Source: DATAMF01 sp964472565
GTDB taxonomy: Bacteria > Chloroflexota > Anaerolineae > Aggregatilineales > Aggregatilineaceae
DNA: 18,716 bases
NCBI GenBank assembly: GCA_964472565.1
Contig: CAYYNB010000122.1
Coordinates: 1 to 18,716 of the forward strand
Direction of reading: 5' to 3'
The notes below the pieces were generated by a model. It searched no databases, was not told the origin of the DNA, and saw only the letters and a program-made list of their open reading frames with translations. This document shows, one piece after another, positions 1 through 7,262 of this stretch. The stretch's first letter is position 1; every line of letters begins with the position of its first letter. Position numbers and translations under genes: made by a program.

Positions 1-1661
1 GCCTGCTGCTCCGGCGCGACCTTTTCAACGTCAGGCCGGGCGAACGCTGGCTCATCCTGGTGCTGGTCTTCCTGCTGGAGCGGCGGTTCGGCCTGCTGCT
101 CCTCGGCAAACATATCAAAATCGGGCGGGGCGAAGGCTTCTTCTTCCTGCCGTTGTACTTTCGGCAGGCGCGACGCTGGTGCCGCCGCTGCGGGCGGGGT
201 TGCCGGTTCGCCGCTTGCGCCAAACAACTTGTCCCAATCGAGTCCATCCGCTCCCGGTACGGCTTCATCCGCCTGCTGGAACCATGTGGGGAGTTCCTCT
301 TCAACGGGCGGCGGGGCAACCGGTGGCGCGGGTTCTTCAGCCGCAGGCGCGCTCATAAAATCCTGCGAATAGTCGATCTGTTTAAACCAGTCGGGCGCAT
401 TTTCTTCTTTTTGTTCATCCAGTCCCATAAACCAGCTTGGGACGAATTCCGGCCCGCCGGGTTGCTGCGGCGCTTCCGGTTCGGGCTGCGCCTCCACCTG
501 ATCAAACCATGCCGGCACTTCTTCCATTAAACGCTCCGAGTCGGCTTTTTTCGCTTCCTGTTCGCGCTCGATCTGCCGCTGTTCCCACTCATCATAGGTC
601 AGGTTAGCTGCGTCATCCTGGCCTACAGGCCGGATGCGCCGGATGCCGGTTTGCGGCGGGGGCGGTGGCTCCTCGGTGGATTGAGTCAGCCAGTCGGGTA
701 ATGCCTCGCTGGGCGCTTCTTCTTCCTCGCTGGGCGGCATTTCGGGTTCCGGTTCGGCCATACGCAGCCAATCGGGGAGGCCGTCGGCAGGTGGTTCGGC
801 GGCTTCTTCATCCGCCAGGATCGGCAGATCATCAAATGCATCTTCCGCCAGCCAGGGCATTTCCCCGGAATCCGCCTCTTCTTCTTCCCATTCATCCTGC
901 GGGACTTCAGGTGCGGGTTGCTGCGGTTCGCCACCCGTCAACCAGTCCAGTTCTGCCGCTTCGCCCGGCGGCGTCATATCATCGCTGGCGGCCTGACCCA
1001 AATCGCTCAGCCAATCCGCTTCTTCGGCGGCGGGCTGGACGGGGGGCGGCGCGGCGGGAGGTTGCGCGGCGGGCGTTTTGGGCGACAGGTCTAACAGCCG
1101 CTGGCGCAGCGACGGCTTGACCGGGGGCGGCGGCGGGGCAGGCGGTTGTTCGGCTTCCGCCTCGGACAGCAGATCGTCAAACGTGTAAGCGCGATCCGTT
1201 AACCCGGCGCGTTCCGCCATCGACGGGCCTTTTGGCTCTTGGGGTGTTTTTTGCTCTTGGCTGCGCCAGGGCAGCATCCCCGTAAAGCCGTGTGGAATTT
1301 CGCTCCCGGTTAATTCTTCGCTCGCATCCGACCATGTATCCTGCTGCACCGGCGGCGGTTCGTCGCGCTGCACCGGACTCGGTGGGGGTGCAGCGGGCGC
1401 TTGCCGGGGCGGCGGCGGTGCAAACGCTTGCCAGGGTGGGGCAATCGGTGAGTCCGTCACTCCCGCTGGTTTTTCCCCGCGCGCCTGCTGCCAGGGCGCG
1501 GCCACCGGCGACTCGGTAGGTGCAGTCGGTTTTTCGCCGCGTGCTGCTTCCCACGGTGGGCGCACGGTTCCGCTGGATTCCTGCGCTTGGGGCGCTTCTT
1601 CTTCTTCGCCCCGCATCCAGTCAGGCATCAGGCTGTCATCAAAATTGAACTCGTCCGGCAT
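1..1661 (-). CDS. Acidic Pro/Glu/Ala-rich protein with repeated Pro-x-Trp motifs (partial, runs off left edge)
   Basis: The frame stays open from an ATG at 1661 to the window edge, giving 553 visible residues and no stop, so the C-terminus is missing. The protein is very acidic and low in complexity. It is punctuated by short Trp motifs: MPDWM near residue 12, PPW/APW units at 35-77, and then ADWL, LDWL, MPWL, two LPDWL, VPAWF, VPSWF, APDWF and LPTWF. Residues 35-54 and 55-74 form a 20-residue tandem repeat (PPWEAARGEKPT... then APWQQARGEKPA...) followed by a partial third copy. No membrane segment or enzyme motif is visible in the part seen. The start follows the upstream stop by 24 nt, with a modest GAGAG 9 nt before the ATG. 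It is the last visible gene of the minus-strand operon. Function is unknown. Regularly spaced hydrophobic motifs in a disordered acidic chain suggest a docking scaffold, which is inference. The consistent coding pattern supports a real gene over the plus-strand frames opposite it. Confidence 0.8.
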   Translation of the reverse strand, partial: MPDEFNFDDSLMPDWMRGEEEEAPQAQESSGTVRPPWEAARGEKPTAPTESPVAAPWQQARGEKPAGVTDSPIAPPWQAFAPPPPRQAPAAPPPSPVQRDEPPPVQQDTWSDASEELTGSEIPHGFTGMLPWRSQEQKTPQEPKGPSMAERAGLTDRAYTFDDLLSEAEAEQPPAPPPPPVKPSLRQRLLDLSPKTPAAQPPAAPPPVQPAAEEADWLSDLGQAASDDMTPPGEAAELDWLTGGEPQQPAPEVPQDEWEEEEADSGEMPWLAEDAFDDLPILADEEAAEPPADGLPDWLRMAEPEPEMPPSEEEEAPSEALPDWLTQSTEEPPPPPQTGIRRIRPVGQDDAANLTYDEWEQRQIEREQEAKKADSERLMEEVPAWFDQVEAQPEPEAPQQPGGPEFVPSWFMGLDEQKEENAPDWFKQIDYSQDFMSAPAAEEPAPPVAPPPVEEELPTWFQQADEAVPGADGLDWDKLFGASGEPATPPAAAAPASRLPKVQRQEEEAFAPPDFDMFAEEQQAEPPLQQEDQHQDEPAFARPDVEKVAPEQQ

Positions 1662-1685
1662 AATGCTCAACTCTCATCCAGGCGC

Positions 1686-2336
1686 TTAGTCGCGGTACGA
1701 ACGGTCCTGGCCCAGCAGCACGCGGGCACCCACCGTTACTGTACCCAACCCCACGCCGATTAAAATGCCGCGTGCCCCGGCTCCGGCTGGAATACGAACC
1801 AGCCAGTCACGGGTATCGCGCAGGACATCCAAATTGTCGAGTGGAATAAAACCAACCAACACCACCATCGCCGTCAGGCTGAACGCCAGATGCCAGATCG
1901 TCACCCGGCGGCGCATCAGGCGGTAGGCGGCATACACCAAAAAGAAGACCAGCAGCGCCGCTAATGCCGATTCCAGGCTGACCTGTACGGCTTCAAATAC
2001 GCGCTCGCTCATCTGCTCCCCTTCCAGATCGCCCGACCAGATTTCAGCGCGATCCAGAACCCGCAGCGTAATAATACCAATAGCGGTCAGCACCGCGATC
2101 AGGCTGTAGGGCCAGCCGTATTCCCCGCGCCGCATTCGCCCAAAATGAACAGCCAGCAGGTTGAGCAGGCCGAGCGCGACGGCAATGGCGATCACCACTT
2201 TCACAAATTGCAGCGTGAAAGTCGCCATGATCCCCATCGGCGTATCGGAATCGCTCAACAGCCCGATCAACATCACAATGCCCATGCTGATCATGACGGT
2301 GGTAGACAGAATATTTAATAACCGGTGGCGTCTCAT
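1686..2336 (-). CDS. Six-helix integral membrane protein of unknown function
   Basis: This 216-aa protein has about six predicted transmembrane segments, at roughly residues 8-27, 37-65, 77-92, 117-138, 147-163 and 184-205. Basic residues follow several helices (RMRRGE, RLMRRR), as expected for cytoplasmic loops. An acidic loop lies between helices 3 and 4 (about 95-112). The ATG is 13 nt after the stop of the preceding gene and is preceded by AAGGGA at a spacing of 7, so the two are probably translated from one transcript. I recognise no catalytic motif or family. The neighbouring membrane-anchored gene at 2350-3087 and the Trp-motif protein at 1-1661 probably belong to the same unit. A structural or complex-forming role at the membrane is possible but is inference from context only. 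Confidence 0.8.
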   Translation of the reverse strand: MRRHRLLNILSTTVMISMGIVMLIGLLSDSDTPMGIMATFTLQFVKVVIAIAVALGLLNLLAVHFGRMRRGEYGWPYSLIAVLTAIGIITLRVLDRAEIWSGDLEGEQMSERVFEAVQVSLESALAALLVFFLVYAAYRLMRRRVTIWHLAFSLTAMVVLVGFIPLDNLDVLRDTRDWLVRIPAGAGARGILIGVGLGTVTVGARVLLGQDRSYRD

Positions 2337-2349
2337 TCCGCCGTCCCTT

Positions 2350-3087
2350 TCACAGCGCTTGCAGGGCCGCTGCCAGAATGCCCAGAATGACTAACCAGCG
2401 CAGAAAATCCATCGCGATAACCGTGCCCATATCCACCGCCCGCCCGTGCATATAAGCGGCCCCGGCATACAACTCTTCGCCCAGCAGCACATGATCCGCC
2501 TGAGCATAGGCAATCGCCTGCCCCTGGAGATGATCACTGTGGACGATCAATGCCTGGTCATGGCGCAGCGAGCTTTCGCCTAACAGGGCCGTTTCGACCC
2601 CAAACCGCCCCAGCAGCACATTGCTGGAGGCGTCAATATCCGCCGCCAGACTCGACGCGCCCGCTGCAAAAGCGAGTGAGCGTGCCCCCTGCGGAAACCA
2701 GATCGCCGCTGTCGTGTGGTACGAGTCCAGCCGCTGGCGATATTCATACGCCCGGCGCAGCGTATCGTGGGCCAGGGGCAGTGTCACCGGGTCGCTCAAC
2801 GTAATAATAGGCGAATGGCGCGCAATCGCCAATCGCTGTGTCAGCCGGTACACCAGTTCCGCCGATGCCAGCGCCGCCACCGTGCTCAGTTGGCCGACTC
2901 CGCTGCTGCCCAGCGAAAAATGAATCTGGTAATCGCTTTCCACCGCGTCCGCTGCCATTTCCGGCAGCACCACATAGGCCGGAATCCGGCGCAGACTCAG
3001 CGTCCGGTGTCGGGCGATCATCCGCCCGATCAAAGTCGCCGCAATCGCAATCGTCAGCACTGCCCAGGTCAGTTCACGGTTATCCAT
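2350..3087 (-). CDS. Membrane-anchored protein, possibly DUF6754 family
   Basis: This 245-aa protein has hydrophobic segments at both ends (about residues 8-23 and 224-245) and a long soluble middle rich in Ala, Ser and Gly. The middle contains conserved-looking stretches such as HFSLGSSGVGQLSTVAALA near 56-74 and the GEELYAGAAYMHG region near 202-214. This arrangement resembles proteins annotated as DUF6754 in Chloroflexota. I recall that family only loosely, and a profile search would decide. The ATG overlaps the last codons of the upstream 85-aa gene by 8 nt, which indicates translational coupling. No metal-binding, nucleotide-binding or catalytic motif is visible. Function is unknown. The arrangement suggests it partners the six-helix membrane protein encoded immediately downstream. 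Confidence 0.8.
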   Translation of the reverse strand: MDNRELTWAVLTIAIAATLIGRMIARHRTLSLRRIPAYVVLPEMAADAVESDYQIHFSLGSSGVGQLSTVAALASAELVYRLTQRLAIARHSPIITLSDPVTLPLAHDTLRRAYEYRQRLDSYHTTAAIWFPQGARSLAFAAGASSLAADIDASSNVLLGRFGVETALLGESSLRHDQALIVHSDHLQGQAIAYAQADHVLLGEELYAGAAYMHGRAVDMGTVIAMDFLRWLVILGILAAALQAL

Positions 3088-3337
3088 TGGTGTCTGTATC
3101 CGTCAATTGTTCGCGCAGCCAGGCTACTCCGCCGGGACGTTCCAAAATCTGCGCCAAAGATTTGATGTCATCGCGTGGGAGCAGAAGCCCTAATGCAGGT
3201 TGTGCCACATATAACAGTTGCGCCCCCAGCGGCCCCAGTGGTTCCCCCGCATCCAGCAGCGCCCCCACGATTCCGTCGAGATGCACCGCGCGCAGCCGCT
3301 CCGTCCACCGTGCCAGTTTCGACTCTACGTTTGACAT
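3080..3337 (-). CDS. Small 85-aa protein of unknown function, first gene of the minus-strand operon
   Basis: The protein begins MSNVESKLARWTERL. It is amphipathic, with a hydrophobic centre (LGPLGAQLLYVAQPALGLLL, about residues 34-53) that could be a buried helix pair or a weak membrane segment. I do not recognise a family. The start at 3337 is preferred over an upstream in-frame ATG at 3355 because that ATG lies upstream of the probable transcription start: the -10 hexamer TATACT (3344-3349) sits between them, 6 nt from the chosen ATG. This implies a leaderless mRNA. The 3' end overlaps the next gene by 8 nt, so it is part of the operon running to the left edge. Existence is supported by this overlap and by the promoter; function is not. 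Confidence 0.65.
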   Translation of the reverse strand: MSNVESKLARWTERLRAVHLDGIVGALLDAGEPLGPLGAQLLYVAQPALGLLLPRDDIKSLAQILERPGGVAWLREQLTDTDTNG

Positions 3338-3343
3338 AGCGCC

Positions 3344-3349
3344 AGTATA
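3344..3349 (-). promoter_or_regulatory. Extended -10 promoter of the minus-strand operon
   Basis: On the minus strand the sequence reads TGCTATACT, an extended -10 (TGn plus TATACT, five of six consensus positions). No good -35 is present at 17 nt upstream, which is normal for extended -10 promoters. The last -10 base is followed by six bases and then the ATG at 3337, so transcription should begin at or next to the start codon. Confidence 0.6.
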
Positions 3350-3417
3350 GCACACCGCCGTCTGTGGAGAAAATCGGACAGATCGCCTATTGCGAATCCT
3401 ACGCTCTCAAAACGATC

Positions 3418-3446
3418 TTGACATTCCCCCTTTTTTTCCGTATCCT
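3418..3446 (+). promoter_or_regulatory. Promoter of the T-box/thrS operon
   Basis: A perfect -35 TTGACA (3418-3423) is followed by a 17-nt pyrimidine-rich spacer and a -10 TATCCT (3441-3446). Initiation is expected near 3453, just upstream of the T-box leader. Confidence 0.8.
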
Positions 3447-3452
3447 GATAGC

Positions 3453-3706
3453 CAAAGCATTGACCGGGACAAACACTGGCACTAAACACCATCCCAGGGA
3501 GAGCGGGTCATCGACTGGAAGCCTGCTTGATCGTGAAGCCAGGAATACCCCCCGTGAGTGTTTTGCTGAACCCGACCCGGCACTAAGCAAAACCGGCTGG
3601 CCCCGTTACCGGCTCCCTGAGAACACAAAGTCGTTTGTGTTGAAATTGGGTGGAACCGCGTGGATGCTAACCCTCGCCCCAAATATGTTTGGGCGTGGGT
3701 TTTTTT
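3453..3706 (+). promoter_or_regulatory. T-box riboswitch (transcriptional), probable threonine specifier ACC
   Basis: The hallmark T-box sequence GGGTGGAACCGCG is at 3648-3660. Just before it is a perfect 8-bp hairpin (AACACAAA at 3622-3629, TTTGTGTT at 3634-3641), the expected Stem III. The base of Stem I can be drawn as CAAACACT (3470-3477) with AGTGTTTTG (3557-3565), one bulge, with an inner AGCGGG/CCTGCT helix. In the 3' strand of Stem I, GGAAT is followed by ACC at 3547-3549 in the usual specifier context, a Thr codon that matches thrS downstream. The antiterminator would pair GGGT (3648-3651) with ACCC (3670-3673), competing with the terminator. Known mechanism: uncharged cognate tRNA stabilises the antiterminator, so genes are expressed when threonine is short. 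The family call is firm; the specifier is inferred from hand folding. Confidence 0.92.
3670..3706 (+). terminator. T-box regulated intrinsic terminator
   Basis: ACCC-T-CGCCC(C)AAA pairs with TTTGGGCG-T-GGGT (one mismatch, one bulged C), followed by seven T residues. Its left strand overlaps the antiterminator partner ACCC at 3670-3673, which makes the two folds mutually exclusive. Confidence 0.9.
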
Positions 3707-3784
3707 ATTAATTTGGTCGAATCTAAACGGCGAAAACTGTTGTACTATGTGTGTAGGGTTAAAAATCAGGTAGAGGATTTCGCC

Positions 3785-4141
3785 GTGTTAGTCAAACGTG
3801 TCTGGATTGAACAGGAACCAGAAGCTGGTTTTGATCCGCGCACCGATAGTGCGGATGTGCTGGTCGAAATGGAAGACGGGCAGTTGTGGCAGGCTCATTT
3901 TGTCACCCTGGCGCATCTCCGCCAGGAAATGCAGTTGAGCCTCGAAGTGGCGCGTAATCATAAACGCGCGTTGGCTCCGACTCCATTTTTGGCGCTCGAA
4001 ACGCCGCATGTGATTGTCGATTTGCTGATGCCGGAAATCATCGAAGATGTCGTGGATAACCTGATGGTTTTGGGCGTGTTTGAAACTGTGTTTTCAGAAT
4101 GTCTGAGCGAAGAAAGTGAGTCCCCGGCGGCAGCCGTTTAA
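3785..4141 (+). CDS. Uncharacterised 118-aa protein in the T-box/thrS operon
   Basis: This is the first gene after the T-box terminator. I choose the GTG at 3785 because AGAGG lies 8 nt upstream; an in-frame ATG at 3689 would fall inside the terminator hairpin. The product is soluble and acidic, with no signal or membrane segment. The N-terminal half (VKRVWIEQEP... DVLVEMEDGQLWQAHFVTL) looks like beta strands, and the C-terminal half (LEVARNHKRA... VIVDLLMPEIIEDVVDNLM) looks helical. I do not recognise the family. Because it lies between a threonine T-box and thrS it should rise under threonine limitation, so a role linked to threonyl-tRNA or amino-acid supply is possible but is inference. 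It could equally be a passenger gene. Confidence 0.75.
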   Translation: MLVKRVWIEQEPEAGFDPRTDSADVLVEMEDGQLWQAHFVTLAHLRQEMQLSLEVARNHKRALAPTPFLALETPHVIVDLLMPEIIEDVVDNLMVLGVFETVFSECLSEESESPAAAV

Positions 4142-4153
4142 CAGGAGACAGCC

Positions 4154-4195
4154 ATGACTACAGATGATACGGGTACTGTCGGGCGGCCTCGGTAG
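4154..4195 (+). CDS. Possible Thr-rich leader peptide upstream of thrS (13 codons)
   Basis: A strong GGAG (4144-4147) lies 6 nt before an ATG that opens a 13-codon frame, MTTDDTGTVGRPR, ending TAG. Four of its 13 residues are Thr. It starts 12 nt after the previous stop and is followed at once by a nested stem-loop (4202-4256). Thr codons ahead of a structured region before thrS suggest translation-sensing control, but no run of T follows the stem-loop and no thrS ribosome site is visibly sequestered. A chance short frame remains possible. Confidence 0.35.
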   Translation: MTTDDTGTVGRPR

Positions 4196-4201
4196 AGACA
4201 T

Positions 4202-4256
4202 TTTGCGCTGATCTCTGCCGCGCCGCGCCGCTTGCGGCAGCAGGGTCCAGCGCAAA
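4202..4256 (+). promoter_or_regulatory. Nested stem-loop in the thrS 5' region
   Basis: A perfect 9-bp outer stem (TTTGCGCTG at 4202-4210 with CAGCGCAAA at 4248-4256) encloses a perfect 7-bp inner stem (CTGCCGC at 4215-4221 with GCGGCAG at 4234-4240). It is not followed by a T-tract, so it is not an intrinsic terminator. Its position, 7 nt after the Thr-rich short frame and about 100 nt before thrS, makes it a candidate for translational control, mRNA processing or protection. Confidence 0.5.
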
Positions 4257-4363
4257 TTGCCCCTGCCTGCACACATCCCATAGGTTGATTTACTCATGTG
4301 ACTCGCTCAACCAGAGTCGGAATGTCTGGTCGAGTCTGCATGAGATTGGACAGGATAAGGAAC

Positions 4364-6163
4364 ATGGAACGTTACGAAGACAGCCAGCTTTATCGTATCC
4401 GGCACTCGGCGGCGCATGTGATGGCGCAGGCCGTGCTGGAAAAGTTTCCCGAAGCGAAAATCGCCATCGGCCCGCCCATCGAAGACGGTTTTTACTATGA
4501 TTTCGATCTGCCGCGTTCGCTCACCGAAGACGATATGGCCGAGATCGAAAAACGCATGCGCGAAATCATCAAAGAAGGTTTTGCGTTTGAGCGCCGCGAA
4601 GTCAGCGCCGACCAGGCCCGCACCATCTTTAAGCATCAGCCCTATAAGATCGAACTGATCGAAGGGCTGGAAAAAGGCGGCGTGGATGAGTACGGCGAAA
4701 AGACCCAGGATCAGGTCGTGATCAGCACCTACAAACAGGGCGGCTTTGAAGACCTGTGCCGGGGGCCGCACGTCGCCAACACCCGCGAGATCAACCCTGA
4801 CGCGGTGAGCATCACCTTCAAAGCCCCGGCGGGAGCCTATTGGCGCGGCGACGAACATAACCCGATGCTGACCCGCATCTACGGCACGGCCTGGCGGACC
4901 GCTGAAGAGTTGGCAGAATATCTGCACCTGCTCGAAGAAGCCAAAAACCGCGATCATCGTGTCTTAGGGCCGAAACTGGGCCTGTTTGTGATCGATCCGC
5001 TGGTCGGCAAGGGCCTGCCACTCTGGAAGCCGAAAGGCGCGATACTGCGCGAGATGTTGGAACAGTTCTTGCGCAAAGCCCAGTTAGATCGTGGCTATTC
5101 GCCCGTTGTGACGCCGCACATCGGCAACCTGAATCTGTACCGCACATCGGGACACTATCCGTACTACAAGGACAGCCAGTACAGCCCGATTGATGTGGAT
5201 GGCGAAGAGTTCCTGCTCAAGCCGATGAATTGCCCGCACCACATCATGATCTACAAGAGCGAACCCCGCTCCTACCGTGATCTGCCGATTCGTTATGCCG
5301 AGTTTGGCACGGTCTATCGCTATGAAAAGAGCGGCGAACTATCGGGTCTCACCCGCGTGCGCGGCTTCACCGTCGATGACTCGCACCTGTTTGTGACGCC
5401 GGAGCAGTTGCTCACCGAGTTTATCGAAGTCGTCCGGCTGACCCAGTTTGTGTTCAACAGCATGGGCCTGACCGACTTCCGCGCCCGCGTCGGCATCCGC
5501 GATCCCAAGTCGGATAAATACGTGGGTGATCCGGCGGTTTGGGACAAGGCGACGGCGGCCATCATCGAAGCCTGCCAGGAATTGAACCTGAACTATGTGA
5601 TCGAAGAGGGCGAAGCGGCCTTCTACGGTCCCAAGCTGGACTTCATCTTCCGCGACGTGCTCAAGCGGGAATGGCAGTTAGGCACCGTCCAGGTGGACTA
5701 TAACTTGCCGGAGCGCTTCGAACTCGAATACGTCGGTGCAGACAACGAACGCCACCGCCCGATCATGATCCACCGCGCCCCGTTCGGATCGTTGGAGCGT
5801 TTCATCGGCATTCTGATCGAACACTTCAACGGGTCATTCCCGGCGTGGCTCGCGCCCGTTCAGGTTAAGATGATCCCGATTGCGGATCGCCACCTGGACT
5901 ATGCCCGCGATGTAGCGGGCCAGTTGAAGGCGCGCGGCTTCCGCGTCGAAGTGGACGACTCCGAAGGGCGCGTCGGCGCGAAGGTCCGCGAAGCCTCGAT
6001 CCAGCGCGTGCCCTGGCTGCTCGTCGTCGGAGATCGGGACATCGAAAAGAGCGCGGTTAGTGTGCGCTTGCGCAGCGGCGAAGACCTTGGCGCGCTGCAT
6101 GTCTCGGAATTCATCACCTACGCCGAGAACATCATCCAGTCGAAGACGCTCGAACTGCGTTAA
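4364..6163 (+). CDS. thrS: Threonine--tRNA ligase, TGS-less
   Basis: Class II synthetase charging tRNA-Thr in the cytoplasm, 599 aa against 642 in E. coli. The editing domain comes first: HSAAH gives H14 and H18 of the HxxxH motif, with C132 and H136 in LCRGPH. The catalytic core follows, with zinc ligands C290 (KPMNCPHH), H341 (DDSHLF) and H470 (MIHRAPFGS), motif 2 near 311-337 and motif 3 near 470-487. The anticodon-binding domain starts at about residue 497. The ATG at 4364 has AGGA 8 nt upstream; an in-frame ATG at 4298 would add 22 unconserved residues and still no TGS domain. The shorter length is explained by the missing N-terminal TGS domain; all editing and catalytic residues are present. 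Regulation is by the upstream T-box, with possible extra control in the 222-nt gap after the 118-aa gene. A strong terminator follows 24 nt after the stop. Confidence 0.97.
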   Translation: MERYEDSQLYRIRHSAAHVMAQAVLEKFPEAKIAIGPPIEDGFYYDFDLPRSLTEDDMAEIEKRMREIIKEGFAFERREVSADQARTIFKHQPYKIELIEGLEKGGVDEYGEKTQDQVVISTYKQGGFEDLCRGPHVANTREINPDAVSITFKAPAGAYWRGDEHNPMLTRIYGTAWRTAEELAEYLHLLEEAKNRDHRVLGPKLGLFVIDPLVGKGLPLWKPKGAILREMLEQFLRKAQLDRGYSPVVTPHIGNLNLYRTSGHYPYYKDSQYSPIDVDGEEFLLKPMNCPHHIMIYKSEPRSYRDLPIRYAEFGTVYRYEKSGELSGLTRVRGFTVDDSHLFVTPEQLLTEFIEVVRLTQFVFNSMGLTDFRARVGIRDPKSDKYVGDPAVWDKATAAIIEACQELNLNYVIEEGEAAFYGPKLDFIFRDVLKREWQLGTVQVDYNLPERFELEYVGADNERHRPIMIHRAPFGSLERFIGILIEHFNGSFPAWLAPVQVKMIPIADRHLDYARDVAGQLKARGFRVEVDDSEGRVGAKVREASIQRVPWLLVVGDRDIEKSAVSVRLRSGEDLGALHVSEFITYAENIIQSKTLELR

Positions 6164-6187
6164 CCGTTCGATCAAAACAAGTCCTGC

Positions 6188-6218
6188 GGGGGCGATCCAG
6201 CCAGGATCGCCCCCTTTT
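6188..6218 (+). terminator. Intrinsic terminator after thrS
   Basis: A perfect 11-bp stem (GGGGGCGATCC with GGATCGCCCCC) has a 5-nt loop and is followed by four T residues. It closes the thrS operon. Confidence 0.88.
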
Positions 6219-6264
6219 GATTCAGGGGAATATGACTCTGCCGCTTTTGGAGAAGGGATTTATC

Positions 6265-7179
6265 GTGTCTGACTACTTCGGAGAACTCGCCGGAATCGGC
6301 ACATCTGTTTGTTGGAGCTTCACCTCGATCCTCTTCACGTTGTCCGGGCGCAAAGTCGGCTCGCAGGTCGTCAACCGTACCCGCCTGCTGATGGCCGTTA
6401 TCATGGTCAGCCTGCTGCATTTCGCCACGCAGGGCGCATTCCTGCCCATTCACGCCCCATTATGGCGATGGGGGTATATGGGGCTGTCCGGCATCATCGG
6501 TTTTGTGCTGGGTGATGCCATGCTGTTTGAAGCCTTTGTGATGATCGGCCCGCGCCTCACCATGCTGCTGATGGCGCTCTCCCCGGTCATAGGCGCGGCG
6601 ATTGCCTGGATTTTTCTGGGCGAAGAACTGGCCGCCCCGGAGATCATCGGCATCCTGTTAGCTGTGAGCGGCGTCGCCTGGGTGGTCACCGCCCCGCGCG
6701 ATGGCAAAAAGACCGGCCTGCCCGATATGCCCACCCGCTTTTATGTGATGGGTGTGCTGCTCGGCCTCGGCGCGGCGCTGGGGCAGGCGGGCGGTATGGT
6801 TTTTTCCAAGCTCGGCCTGCGTGACGATTTCCCGGCGCTGTCCGGCAACATGATGCGGCTGGTTGTCGCCAGCGTTACGATCTGGCTGATCACCTTGTTC
6901 CAGGGCCAGGTGCGCGCCAATTTTAGAGCCTTACACGAAAACCCGCGCGCCGTTTATATTATGTTCGGCGGCGCGATCTTCGGCCCCTTTGTCGGCGTCT
7001 GGCTGTCGCTGATCGCCGTGCAGAATACGGCGGTGGGGGTTGCTACAACCCTGACCAGTCTGGCCCCCATCATTTTGATCCCGCTTTCCTGGCTGTTGTT
7101 CAAAGAGCGCATCACCGGGCGCGCCGTCGCCGGGACAGTGCTGGCAATGGCCGGGACAGTGCTCCTGTTTTGGGCCTGA
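6265..7179 (+). CDS. EamA/DMT-superfamily transporter
   Basis: This 304-aa membrane protein has about ten hydrophobic helices in two repeated halves. The first half ends with the signature GEELAAPEIIGILLAVSGV, and the second half ends with the matching KERITGRAVAGTVLAMAGTV. This duplicated layout is typical of EamA drug/metabolite exporters. The substrate cannot be read from sequence. I choose the GTG at 6265 (MSDYFGELAG...) because AAGGG lies 7 nt upstream and the first helix follows at a normal distance. An ATG at 6232 with AGGGG very close by is an alternative adding 11 residues. The gene follows the thrS terminator. No clear promoter is visible in the short gap, so it may rely on read-through or a weak promoter. 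A 14-bp direct repeat near 7131-7163 encodes part of the last helix. Confidence 0.9.
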   Translation: MSDYFGELAGIGTSVCWSFTSILFTLSGRKVGSQVVNRTRLLMAVIMVSLLHFATQGAFLPIHAPLWRWGYMGLSGIIGFVLGDAMLFEAFVMIGPRLTMLLMALSPVIGAAIAWIFLGEELAAPEIIGILLAVSGVAWVVTAPRDGKKTGLPDMPTRFYVMGVLLGLGAALGQAGGMVFSKLGLRDDFPALSGNMMRLVVASVTIWLITLFQGQVRANFRALHENPRAVYIMFGGAIFGPFVGVWLSLIAVQNTAVGVATTLTSLAPIILIPLSWLLFKERITGRAVAGTVLAMAGTVLLFWA

Positions 7180-7262
7180 ACCGGTTTTTATTCGCCGCGC
7201 GGTATGGCCTGCGGTAGACTTTACTTGACAAACTTCTGACGCCGAATTGAGTGAAATGTCTG

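Noticed and set aside
60..1554. Several open frames on both strands opposite or out of phase with the Trp-motif protein
   Set aside because: They are Arg/Pro-rich reverse images of a repetitive GC-rich gene, without ribosome sites or recognisable motifs. The minus-strand frame from 1661 is continuous through the whole stretch.
3364..3711. A 115-codon plus-strand frame covering the T-box leader
   Set aside because: It begins upstream of the promoter and runs through conserved RNA elements and the terminator, so it is structural RNA, not a gene.
4202..4256. The thrS-proximal stem-loop as an intrinsic terminator
   Set aside because: No T-tract follows the outer stem; the sequence continues AATTGCCCCTGCC.
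4307..4957. A 216-codon minus-strand frame within thrS
   Set aside because: It lies opposite the well-conserved editing domain of thrS and has no independent support.
7131..7163. 14-bp direct repeat GCCGGGACAGTGCT in the EamA gene
   Set aside because: It encodes two similar helix turns (GTVLxMAGTVLL) and is explained by coding sequence.
7225..7252. TTGACA at 7225-7230 as a consensus promoter for the two-helix membrane protein gene
   Set aside because: No acceptable -10 lies 16-18 nt downstream; the best match is three of six.
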